DNA of 64,000 nt from Hondaea fermentalgiana (lineage: Eukaryota; Sar; Bigyra; Thraustochytrida; Thraustochytriidae). Under the pieces are notes generated by a model. That model ran no database searches, was not told the DNA's origin, and saw nothing but the letters and a program-made list of their open reading frames with translations. This document shows, piece by piece, positions 18,780 to 27,218 of this stretch. The stretch lies in NCBI GenBank assembly GCA_014084085.1, contig NPFB01000180.1:18850-82849 (forward strand). The letters run 5' to 3'. Positions within the stretch are counted from its first letter, which is position 1. The number at the start of each line of letters is the position of its first letter. Both the position numbers and the translations under genes were made by a program.

Positions 18780-19901
18780 ATGATTCGACGTCGCCTTCTT
18801 TCGGCGTTTGTCATTTGTTGCTGCATGTCGATGACGCTTAGTATGAGGCCAACAATTCCGGTGGAGCACGGTGGGGATGTTGAATTGGGCGTCATCGTTG
18901 GAAGTCGGAAAGTCGTCGTCCGCCGTAATGAGGACTGGTCGCAAGCGAGCTACGAGGCTTGCCAGGAAGCATATCGAAATGGACTGTCCAACATAGAAGG
19001 CTGTCTTGTGGACGTTGTAGCGCATATACGGCGCCTCGAGACCGCGATTGACGTCAATGAGGAGTTGCGTCATTTCGCGGAAGCTGCTCGTGAACGTAAG
19101 GCAGTCGTTGTGACGATCCGCGGTCTGATGAGTTCCGGGACTGGGTTTTTGCGCACACTCTTGCAAAAGAATTGCGCAAATCTAATGTACAACAACAGCG
19201 CCAGTGACATTGACAGCGATGGAATTCTTGGCTGGAAGCACGGGCACATCTTCCCATCTGAGGTGGAGCGCGTGCGTCAAGAATTTTACTCGCCATGGCA
19301 CAGAGTACTTGTCATTGAACGCCAGAAAGACTCCTGGTTAGATTCTGTCGTCTCAATGATGCGGCGAGGCGCCCTGGGTGCTCCACTGCGAGAGTTGTTC
19401 GCGTCAGGTGTAAAGAAAGAGGGATCGTTTGCAATTTCCAAGGTGTCCATGCGAGCCTTTATGCAAACGCCCGTTCTGATCAAGTGCCCGTCGCGATTCA
19501 GCTGGCTTGGCAGGTATTACAAGAGCGAGTATGGGGCCAAGGTATGTCTGTACGATGAGCTTTTGCAAGCGGGGGCGCATCTTTTGGATTACCGTTCGGC
19601 AATGCTGCGCAACTGGACAGACACTGTCAACGATATTCTTGGCCCATCTTTGGGCAAGGTAATTTCTTACGAAGCGTTGACGCATGGATCTCGTGATGCG
19701 CGGGCAGAAGCTGCAATTCAACTCTTTCGCTGGCTTCCCCCAGCTGCAAAGTGTACGCGGGAGGTGTCGCAGGTGCATCTTGTGGATTCACACGTGAAAG
19801 AAGGAGAGATCAAGTATTCTGAATTCGATCGCCGAGCTGCGCAAGGTCGGTTCCAAGATAGTGTGGATGCTCAAGGTAGCTCACTTGACGTATGCAAGTG
19901 A
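18780..19901 (+). CDS. Sulfotransferase-like protein with signal anchor
   Basis: 373 aa. The N-terminus (RRRLLSAFVICCCMSMTLSM) is basic then hydrophobic, as in a signal peptide or type II signal anchor of a Golgi enzyme. Around residue 114, RGLMSSGTGFLRTLL follows a beta-strand (AVVVTI). This resembles the 5'-phosphosulfate-binding loop of sulfotransferases (strand, then G..SGT..L), the PAPS-dependent enzymes that sulfate carbohydrates or proteins. Later a VLVIERQKDSWLDSVVSMMRRG segment resembles the region that contacts the 3' phosphate (R...D...S), and NWTDTVNDILG is consistent with this fold. The call rests on motifs only; a distant P-loop nucleotide-binding family is possible. Codon use is less G/C-biased than in neighbouring metabolic genes. 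It is convergent with the next gene, 276 bases between stops. Confidence 0.55.
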   Translation: MIRRRLLSAFVICCCMSMTLSMRPTIPVEHGGDVELGVIVGSRKVVVRRNEDWSQASYEACQEAYRNGLSNIEGCLVDVVAHIRRLETAIDVNEELRHFAEAARERKAVVVTIRGLMSSGTGFLRTLLQKNCANLMYNNSASDIDSDGILGWKHGHIFPSEVERVRQEFYSPWHRVLVIERQKDSWLDSVVSMMRRGALGAPLRELFASGVKKEGSFAISKVSMRAFMQTPVLIKCPSRFSWLGRYYKSEYGAKVCLYDELLQAGAHLLDYRSAMLRNWTDTVNDILGPSLGKVISYEALTHGSRDARAEAAIQLFRWLPPAAKCTREVSQVHLVDSHVKEGEIKYSEFDRRAAQGRFQDSVDAQGSSLDVCK

Positions 19902-20177
19902 GGCAATGCTGAATGGCTTGACACCGTGAGAGAATGCGGAGGTTGGATGCCGGCAGTAGCGTAACGAAAAGAAAAACAAAGTTCTGTTGATTTTTGTTTT
20001 TTTGGACTGCGCAAAGTCTCGAAGATGAGAGAAGTAAAGTAATGATAACATGATATAAAGTATTATGAAACGAGTATGTGCATGTGTACAAGTGCAAAGC
20101 CCACGGCAAGGGCTCATGGTGTTCATGATAGTAGTCTGTATATACAAAAGAAAGGCGCGCGAAAAGTGGCTCGTCGC

Positions 20178-21734
20178 CTATACGTAAGAAACCTCGTCGC
20201 TGTCGCCAATGACGACATCGGCATCTTCGTAGGTGGCAATTTCGTAGCCGCTCGAACCCAAGAAATGACTCGCTTCAAGTCCCAGACAGAAGGACTCCTC
20301 TTCCAAGCCAAGTACACCAAGACCTATCTCCCCGTTTTGATGATCGGAATGGTCCGACGAGGCTGCCGAATAGGCCTGAAGATTGCTTGCGTCTTGGTCC
20401 ATGTGAGCGACTGCGGGGGTGGCTTCGAGGTGAGTGTATTGTTCCTGGTGGCCATGGTCAATTGTCGGAAAGCCTGCCTCGCTGCCTTGCGTGGGAAAAG
20501 TATTGTCATGAACGGCAGGGCAGTTGAGGCAGGTGTAAGCGTTGTCTTGAGGCAGGGCCTGAGGTTGTTCGTAGGGTTCTTGGTTGAATTCCTCATTTGG
20601 CCAGTGCGTTGCGATCAAGGACTCACTTGCCGGGTTGAAGGATGTAATCGGAGGCGTGGTGTGATCAACGGTAAGCTCTCCCCCACCCGAGTTGTTGAGT
20701 TCCATATCTTGTTCGCCAAGGTAATCGTTCGAGCGGGACCGGCGGCGCAGGGAAGCCTCTTGAAAGGTACGATTTTCGAATTGGCGCAACTCCGTAACGA
20801 TGGAGTCCCCACGCGGGCGTTTGGACTCATGGGCCATGGAGACGTCATCAGACTCGCGGGAGCGCTTCCAGCCGCCCCCGGGGAGCCTGATCAGCGACGA
20901 GACGTCGGGGACAAAGTCATCGACGTCAAAATCTGTAGTGTCCGGGATTGATGCCACGGCAATCGACGCGTGGGGATCGTAAGAGACGGGTGTCGTTGCG
21001 CTTCCTGTATTTAAGTGCGCGAGGGCGTTGGGACCAGGATGCGATTTGACACGCGTGGCGGCCGCTTCTTCGATCTTAAAGGTAATGTCGGAGGGCATGG
21101 GTGTCACCCGATACCCTTTAGTAAAGGCTTCTTCAATGGTTTTATTCCATTCGTAGTAGGCTGGAGCGCGTTGTGCGCGATCGATCTTTTTGGTGTTCTT
21201 CTTCTTGGTCTTCATTGTCCACGTCTTGGTGGAAAGATCGGCCGTTATGTTCGCAAAGTTAGCGTCGGTCGAGGTCCGGATGCGGAGGAAAAGCTCTTTG
21301 TGCGGGCCGGTAGGCTGGTCGCGGTTGCCTTTGAAGCGCAGCAAGAAGAGGTCGGCGTCCGCGGCATGCTGAAAGATGTGCATGAACGTGAAGCGCGGGT
21401 AAGTGCCGCCCAGGTTCTGGGCTTTGATGAAGCTCGCGCGCGCGCGGGCCGGGTCCACCTCGAAGACGAAGGTCTGCTCGACCTCCCTGTCGTCGCTGCG
21501 GCAGACCTGCACGCGCGCGCGCACGACCTCGCGCGCGGGGCCTCTGATACGCACAATCGTCGTCTGCATGCTGGCCCCGGCCTCCGCGATGTACACATGG
21601 CAAAACGGGTCCTGCTCCACCACCGCCGCCGGCGCTCGCCCGCGCTCCTGCTCTCGTCGCGCCTGCCCCTGCTGCTGCTGCTCCTGCCGGCGGGCCCCGC
21701 TCGCGGCGCCCGGGCGCCCGTGCGTGGCGGTCAT
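20178..21734 (-). CDS. Hypothetical protein, nuclear-regulator-like, family A relative
   Basis: 518 aa, family not recognised. The start is the ATG at 21734, five bases from an assembly gap, so the 5' side is uncertain. Layout: a Gln/Arg/Ala-rich N-terminus; a beta-rich module (about 55-150: VRARVQVCRSDDREVEQTFVFEVDP, then ADLFLLRFKGNRDQPTG, then ELFLRIRT); a Lys-rich stretch (MKTKKKNTKKIDR); two basic clusters KRSRES and KRPRGDS (about 290-310) that look like a bipartite nuclear signal; and a long acidic Asn/Gln/Ser-rich tail. The module follows the same order as the family A core (strand, FxFxxxPxxRSF, DQL-LLKxNR, YDLQFFD). I infer distant relationship to the three genes beside it. A transcription-factor-like role is a guess. 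Confidence 0.55.
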   Translation of the reverse strand: MTATHGRPGAASGARRQEQQQQGQARREQERGRAPAAVVEQDPFCHVYIAEAGASMQTTIVRIRGPAREVVRARVQVCRSDDREVEQTFVFEVDPARARASFIKAQNLGGTYPRFTFMHIFQHAADADLFLLRFKGNRDQPTGPHKELFLRIRTSTDANFANITADLSTKTWTMKTKKKNTKKIDRAQRAPAYYEWNKTIEEAFTKGYRVTPMPSDITFKIEEAAATRVKSHPGPNALAHLNTGSATTPVSYDPHASIAVASIPDTTDFDVDDFVPDVSSLIRLPGGGWKRSRESDDVSMAHESKRPRGDSIVTELRQFENRTFQEASLRRRSRSNDYLGEQDMELNNSGGGELTVDHTTPPITSFNPASESLIATHWPNEEFNQEPYEQPQALPQDNAYTCLNCPAVHDNTFPTQGSEAGFPTIDHGHQEQYTHLEATPAVAHMDQDASNLQAYSAASSDHSDHQNGEIGLGVLGLEEESFCLGLEASHFLGSSGYEIATYEDADVVIGDSDEVSYV

Positions 21735-21739
21735 CGCGC

Positions 21740-21839
21740 NNNNNNNNNNNNNNNNNNNNNNNNNNNNNNNNNNNNNNNNNNNNNNNNNNNNNNNNNNNNN
21801 NNNNNNNNNNNNNNNNNNNNNNNNNNNNNNNNNNNNNNN
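21740..21839. other. Assembly gap (100 N)
   Basis: Exactly 100 N, the conventional placeholder for a gap of unknown length. It separates the 5' end of the gene at 20178-21734 from the first duplicated unit, so promoter sequence, or even another unit, could be missing. Confidence 0.99.
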
Positions 21840-22104
21840 CCCCCCCCACCTCGAAGGGGACCCGCCGCCCGGGGCCGGATCCGGAGCAGAACCGGGGAAA
21901 CCCAAGTTGACCGCGGCAAAGATTCGCCAAGATTCGATCTTGTCTGTCTGCCTGTCTGCCTGTGCCTGGTGCATCCTCCTGGCTGCTAGATCACTGCGAC
22001 CGTGGCTACGGCCGTAGCCAAGCGCAACCCAACAACCTCGACGGACCTCTTGCTGCTGTAGTATAAGTAAACTTCTTTCATCTAGATAGGCTTGGTTGTG
22101 AATT

Positions 22105-22110
22105 TTTATT
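22105..22110 (-). terminator. Candidate poly(A) signal of family A copy 1
   Basis: On the minus strand AATAAA lies about 60 bases past the A1 stop codon. The same signal is kept at 25060-25065 after copy 2, but I do not find it after copy 3. Confidence 0.5.
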
Positions 22111-22170
22111 TTGCAGTCTAGGGCCCAGGGCCTAAGTGGTGTGAACGAGCTAGCAGCGCCGGCTACGACC

Positions 22171-23331
22171 TTACTTGCGGCCGCGCCGAGGGTTGCGCTT
22201 AGCGCCGCGACCTTGTTTTGCGCTGCTGCCTGGCATAGTGTAACACTTGGCCATGTGCGTATTGAACATCTCCTCGAACCGGGTCCTTTCTGCGGGAGCG
22301 AGGGCCTTGAACTTCTTGAAAACGCCTTCCGCAGTCTGATCCTCGTCTTCGCGGGCGCGCTTGGGGAAGAGCTGGAGTTGGTTCAACGAGTGGCTCACGC
22401 GCGACGTTGCGGACGGCTCACTCTTGATACTGGGCGTCAGGCGATTCATGGACTTGTTCCTGTCGAAAATGTCCCCTAGAATCGAAGGATCGAAGCAAGA
22501 CACTTCCGGGCAGTTTTCATTGATGAAAGAGTCTTTCAACGCGCGAAGATCGCGCACGTACTTGTCCTGAACAGTCTTGATAATCTTCTCGTTGTCTATC
22601 CTGGAGAGGGGCTCGTTTCTGCTTATGGCTTTACCGTACTTGGCGTTCGGCTTGGATTTGATCTCGACCTCCATCGCCTCGCTTGCTACTCTCTTTTCGT
22701 CAAAGAACTGCAAGTCGTACGTACCAACGCGGTTCTTTCGGTTTGCCTTGAGCAAGACGAGAACCAGCTGATCTTGATCGCGTACAATACACTCTGCCTC
22801 GCCGACAATTGGCGTTTCGTACGTATTCACCTGGAATGATCTCGATCCGGGGCGTCTGTCAAAGGTAATAACTTGCCTTACGCCGAACTGCGCCTTCTTT
22901 CCCGTCACGGCAAGTCGAAGATTGTTCAGTGGGAGCGTGTTAGAGTACTTGAGCACGATTGCAAACTCTGCCAGTTGTGCATTTTCCTTGCAGATAGTCT
23001 TGGGTGGCACCTGCTTGATCACAAAGGACTTGGCGCCTGACGATCCCATCAGAAGAGCCGTAGCTTTCTCGTCGTTCTCCATGCTGGGAGGCGCTGGGGC
23101 GTCTTCAGGTGGCTCACTCGCAGCTGTACTGGCAGAATGAGACGCAAACGAGACGCCGCCCAATTTGCACGCCTCTTCACCATCATGTTCAGACGCAGCG
23201 CTCAAAATGAATTCTCCCTCCTCTTCGGAAAAGGGTTCGTGTCCACCTGCCTCACAGTCGGAAAATGGTTCCATATCAACAGCAGACACCGCTTGGAGGG
23301 GAATAGGTTCGTGATAAGAGTCACTAGACAT
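22171..23331 (-). CDS. Family A protein, copy 1 (unknown; nuclear-regulator-like)
   Basis: 386 aa from the first ATG at 23331 (MSSDSYHEP). The family is not recognised. The N-terminal 100 aa are acidic and Ser-rich (EPFSDCEAGGHEPFSEEEGEF). PPEDAPAPPSM is a linker shared with copy 3. Core (about 111-230): KENAQLAEFAIVLKYS, QVITFDRRPGSRSFQV, DQLVLVLLKANRKNRVGTYD, a strand-rich pattern suggesting an immunoglobulin-like fold. Next come DNEKIIKTVQDKYVRDL helices, FDPSILGDIFDRNKSM, PKRAREDEDQ (nuclear-signal-like, about 324) and a basic end (RGAKRNPRRGRK). The open frame runs upstream of the ATG as KSVPSGLIEAVGVKASVAAP, conserved in the other copies but opening at no ATG. A spliced 5' exon is therefore possible, with a CACAG acceptor at about 23415. 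Confidence 0.75.
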   Translation of the reverse strand: MSSDSYHEPIPLQAVSAVDMEPFSDCEAGGHEPFSEEEGEFILSAASEHDGEEACKLGGVSFASHSASTAASEPPEDAPAPPSMENDEKATALLMGSSGAKSFVIKQVPPKTICKENAQLAEFAIVLKYSNTLPLNNLRLAVTGKKAQFGVRQVITFDRRPGSRSFQVNTYETPIVGEAECIVRDQDQLVLVLLKANRKNRVGTYDLQFFDEKRVASEAMEVEIKSKPNAKYGKAISRNEPLSRIDNEKIIKTVQDKYVRDLRALKDSFINENCPEVSCFDPSILGDIFDRNKSMNRLTPSIKSEPSATSRVSHSLNQLQLFPKRAREDEDQTAEGVFKKFKALAPAERTRFEEMFNTHMAKCYTMPGSSAKQGRGAKRNPRRGRK

Positions 23332-23385
23332 TGGAGCAGCAACGCTCGCTTTGACGCCTACTGCTTCAATCAGTCCAGACGGCAC

Positions 23386-24177
23386 GCTCTTGCGTCCGAA
23401 TGACCGTGCAGGTTTTGCTGTGCGAAAGTAAGGTGACTATGCGCCTTCTCAAGTCCTCCCTCGCCAGGTCTTTCCAAAGACTCGGTCTTTCTTGCGACGC
23501 TTGCTTCTCCGCTGCCTCCTCGGCGCTCGACCTGCAGCCGCTGCGCGCTACCCACGCGCTTCTCGTGGACGCTAGCCGGCTTTCGCGCGTGAGCCCAGCC
23601 TCGATCGATGTTGTTCGCCGTGCCGCTATCCCGCCCGGCCCACCCGCCCGCCCGCGCTGTTGACCTGCCTTGCCCTGCCTTGCCCTGCCTTGCCTCGCCC
23701 CGTCTTGCCCTCTCTTGCCTTAGCTGGTCTTCCGCCGCTGCGTTACGGGTTTGCTGGCGCGCCGCCGCCGCAGACACGGCCGCAGGGCCTGATCGCGAGG
23801 CGCTCTCGACTTTCGTGACATGAAAAGAAACCCAGCCGCGCTCTCGCAGTGTGGCTGGGACACGAAAATTTGAGAGCGGAGAATCATCGGTGACTCGGGA
23901 GAACCTTGGGGAAAGCATGATTCCCCGATCTGCCGAAGAGAAAGACCGGGCACTCGGGCACTGTCGGTCCGCGCGAGGACCACTTTAGTATTAACGTGGT
24001 ATTGCTTACGTCTTGTGCAAAGGAGGGTGTGGAGCTGCGTCGTTGTGTCAGTCGCAAAAGGTCGCACAACAACAGAACGCGGGCGATTTGGAGGGAAACA
24101 GCAGGCGAGGCAACGAGAGAAAGCCCACGTTGATGGAACGATAGCGCCTCGTCTCTGATCGCAAACACAAAGCCGCC
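23386..24177. promoter_or_regulatory. Divergent spacer A1/B1 (duplicated in units 2 and 3)
   Basis: About 0.8 kb between the family A 5' end and the B pseudogene, alignable with 26299-27090 and 28482-29170. It holds a CCTTGCCCTG decamer array (23664-23705) and a minus-strand frame (ending ...TFAQQNLHGH) kept without indels over about 62 codons between copies 1 and 2. It probably acts as a bidirectional promoter plus 5' leaders. Confidence 0.55.
23664..23705. repeat. (CCTGCCTTGC)n decamer array, unit 1
   Basis: About four 10-base units, each two related pentamers (CCTGC and CTTGC). The matching array in unit 3 is at about 28730-28783 and longer; unit 2 has a degraded version at about 26679-26718. 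Confidence 0.85.
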
Positions 24178-24766
24178 ATGGACGCGCACACGCAAGAGCT
24201 CGTCGCGGAAGCGAGCGTCTGCTCCGTGGCGAGCATCCATCCTCGGCGTCGAGCACATAAAGCGTGAAAAAGCCGAAGCCAAGGGTCGACAATCGAAAAA
24301 GCGCTCGATCCAAAGCACAGAGACGCCCACGGCGACGGCGACGACGGCCTCAAAGTGCCTCCGGAAGCACCCAATCTGATGCCAACACAAACGAAAACAG
24401 CAACAACGATGATAACACTGACTCGCTCATGTACTCCGAGGACGAGTCTGTCGATTACTAGACGTTTGCACAGGACGAGAAAGACAACAAGAAGCAGAAG
24501 CCAAACAAGCTCAAGATGCTCTTGACGTCAGGCAAGCCGAGAGAGATGCAGCGTTCGCGACCATTGAGCTTGCTGAGACAAAAGTCAAAGTCGAAGAAGC
24601 GCAACGTTGCGCCAAACGTAGTGGAACAAAGGCGAGAAAATCAAACGGTGCTGGTAGCGCAGCAGGGGACGAGAGCGACGTGGCAGAATTCGGCAGAACG
24701 AAAGAAAAAGGCAGCGCTATAGAAGCGAAATAGCATTGCCGAGCTTGCGACGGAGCAGAAACAGAT
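24178..24766 (+). pseudogene. Truncated family B pseudogene
   Basis: About 90% identical in DNA to the first 590 bases of the intact B gene at 29171, including the GCCGCCATGGACGC start context. It is broken in several ways: one base is lost after GTCGCGGAA (intact copy GCGGAAAGC), two bases are gained at CATCCATCCTCGG, an in-frame stop (GATTACTAG) stands where the intact gene has GAGTTTTATAGG, and further indels follow. Similarity stops abruptly at GAGCAGAAACAG. The remaining two thirds, including all TPRs, are missing and the next duplicated unit begins about 65 bases later. Confidence 0.93.
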
Positions 24767-25125
24767 CCGCGCGTGGCGAGGGCGCCATCGGGCTAACTCT
24801 CCCCGCGAGGCTGGGTCCCTGCCCCCTCTGGCCGCAGCCGGGAAACCCCAGTTGACCGCTGGCAAAGATTCTCCAAGAATTGCTCTTGCCTGTCTGCCTG
24901 TCTGTCTGTGCCTGGTGCAGCCACCAGAGTCAGCAATCACCAGCCAGATCACTGCGACCGTGGCTTCGGCCATAGCCAAGCGCAGCGCAACGACCTCGAC
25001 GGACCTCTTGCTGGTGTAAGTAGACCTCGTAGGCTTGATTGTGAATTTTGTTATGAATTTTTATTTTGCAGTCTAGGGCCCAGGGCATAGGTGGTGTGAA
25101 CGAGCTTGCAGCGCCGTCTACGACC

Positions 25126-26298
25126 TTACTTACGGCCGCGGCGAGGCTTGCGCTTAGCACTGCGATTTAGAATAGCGTTGCTGCCTGGTGTAGCGTTGCA
25201 CTTGCCCATGTGCGCGCTGAACATCTCCTCGAACCGGGTCCTTTCCGCGGGAACGAGAGCCTTGAACTTCTTGAAAACGCCTTCCGCAGTCTGATCCTCG
25301 TCTTCGCGGGCGCGCTTGGGGAAGAGCTGGAGTTGGTTCAACGAGTGACTCACGCGCGACGTCGTGGACGGCTCACTCCTGATACTGGGCGTCAGGCGAT
25401 GCATGGACTTGTTCCTGTCGAAAATGTCCCCCAGAGGCGAAGGATCAAAGTACGACACTTGCGGACAGTTTTCATTGTTGAAGGAGTTCTTCAACGCGCA
25501 GAGTTCATGCACGTACTTGTCTTGAACAGTCTTAAAAATCTTCTCGTTGTCTTTCTTGGAGGGGGGCTTGTTTCCTCCGAAGGCTTTACCGTACTTGACG
25601 TTCGGCTTGGATTTGATCTCAATCTCCAATGCCTCGCTTGCTGGTATCTCTTCATCGAAGAACTGCAAGCTATATGTACCAACGCGATTCTTTCGGTTTG
25701 CCTTGAGCCAGACGAGGGCTAGCTGATCTTGCTCGCGCACAATACACTCGCCGTCGCTGATAACGGGCGTTGCGGGCGACTCTATTTCGGACTTAATCCT
25801 GGAGTTCATCTTGGACCTCATCTGAAATGATTTCGATTGGGCACGTCTACAGAACGTAATATCTTGCCATATGCCGAGCTGCGTCTCCCTTTCCGTCACG
25901 ACAAGTCGAAGGGTTTTCAGTGAGGACACGTTTGAATACTTGAGCACGATTGCAAACTCTGCCAGCTGCGCATTCTCCTTGCAGATTATCATGGGTGGTG
26001 CCTGTATGATCTCAAGACACATAGCGCCTGGCGATCCCAACAGAAGGGACGAAGCCTTCTCGTTGTTCGCAAAGGGTTGTTTGTCCTGGAGGGCATGGTC
26101 CTCCATACTGGGAGGCCTTGGCGCGTCTCCCTGTGGCTCACGCGCAGCCGTAATGGCAGGTGGAGGTGAGAACGAGTCGCCGCCTTTCACGTCCTCCTTC
26201 GCGTTACATTGTAAAAGAGGATCGTCGTCAAAATCTAAGCCCAACATTTCCAATAAAAAGTCTTCTTCTGGGGCGACCTCATTAAGTGGTTCCACCAT
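25126..26298 (-). CDS. Family A protein, copy 2
   Basis: 390 aa; a genuine ATG at 26298 begins MVEPLNEVAPEEDF. The C-terminal half is nearly identical to copy 1 (FDPSPLGDIFDRNKSM, HSLNQLQLFPKRARED, FKKFKAL, basic tail SAKRKPRRGRK). The N-terminus differs completely in sequence but not in character: EEDFLLEMLGLDFDDDPLLQ is acidic with spaced hydrophobics, the pattern of acidic transactivation segments. Relative to copy 1 the core has an extra insert of about 10 residues (MRSKMNSRIKSEIESP), Lys/Ser-rich, also present in copy 3 in another version. Function unknown; the nuclear regulator idea is inference. Upstream, the divergent spacer survives but its B gene is gone. Confidence 0.75.
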   Translation of the reverse strand: MVEPLNEVAPEEDFLLEMLGLDFDDDPLLQCNAKEDVKGGDSFSPPPAITAAREPQGDAPRPPSMEDHALQDKQPFANNEKASSLLLGSPGAMCLEIIQAPPMIICKENAQLAEFAIVLKYSNVSSLKTLRLVVTERETQLGIWQDITFCRRAQSKSFQMRSKMNSRIKSEIESPATPVISDGECIVREQDQLALVWLKANRKNRVGTYSLQFFDEEIPASEALEIEIKSKPNVKYGKAFGGNKPPSKKDNEKIFKTVQDKYVHELCALKNSFNNENCPQVSYFDPSPLGDIFDRNKSMHRLTPSIRSEPSTTSRVSHSLNQLQLFPKRAREDEDQTAEGVFKKFKALVPAERTRFEEMFSAHMGKCNATPGSNAILNRSAKRKPRRGRK

Positions 26299-27218
26299 GT
26301 TCGCAGAAGAAAGCGCCCCGTAACAAGGATCAAGATGACCACTGGAGCCACGATGCCCGCTTTAGCGCCTACTGTTGCAATAAGTCTTGGCGGCGCGCTC
26401 TTGCGTCTAAATGGCCGCGCGGGTTTTGCTGTGCAAACAGAAGGTTACAGTGCGCCTTCTCAATTCCTCCCTTATCGCGTCTTTCCAAATAGGCCGTCTT
26501 TATTGCGACGTCAGCTTCTTCGCTTCCTCCTTGACGCTCCGCCTGCAGCCGCTGCGCACTACCCACGCGCTGCCCACGAACGCTAGCCGGCTTTCGCGCG
26601 CGAGCCCAGCCTCGATTGGTGTCGTTCGCCGCTATCCCACCCGCCCGCCCGCCCGCCCGCGCGCGCCGCGCTGGTGCTGCCTTGCCTTGCCCTTTCTCGC
26701 CCTGGCTTGCCCTGTCTTGCCTCAGCTGCTTTTCCGCCGCTGCGTTACGGTTTTGCTGGCGCGCGGGCCGCGCAGGGCCGCGATTGCGATGCGCTCTCGA
26801 CTTTGGTGTCATGAAACCAAGCCGCGCTCTGGGACACGAAAATTTGAGAGCGCCGGGGAATCATTCTTGACTCGGGGGAACTTTTGGATAAACCAGATTC
26901 ACCGATCTGCCGAAGAGAGCGCCGAGGACCCCTTTAACAGATCGATGCGGGAGACGTGATTGTTGTATGGCATGGCATTGCTTACGTCTTGTGCAAGGGA
27001 GGGAGTGGAGCGAGGGCGGAAATTGCGTCGTCGTGCCGGTCGCAAAAGATGGCGCGGCAGCAGAACGCGGGCGACTCGGAGGGAAACAGTTGCTGGCGCA
27101 AGCAAATTGCTCTGCAAGGTTGAATTTACAGCTCAAAAAAGTTTAATTTGTAGTGGGCCTAGGCCTATAGAGTTTTCGGCTCAGGTGGTGAGACGAGCGA
27201 GCAGCGCCGTCTGCGACC
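26299..27218. other. Unit 2 divergent spacer with the B gene missing
   Basis: It aligns with the A/B spacers of units 1 and 3 until GGAGGGAAACAG near 27089, about 80 bases before where B would start. It then passes into TTGCTGGCGCAAGC and the 3' flank of copy 3. A CCCG array (about 26638-26662), a GCCTTGCCCT remnant (about 26679-26718) and an AGGCCT palindrome (27160) lie here. No gene is supported. Confidence 0.6.

Noticed and set aside
26369..26812. Minus frame in the A2 spacer as an independent protein gene
   Set aside because: Its conservation with unit 1 can be explained by duplication alone, and unit 3 carries an 11-base deletion that shifts the frame. Kept only as a possible 5' exon or uORF finding.
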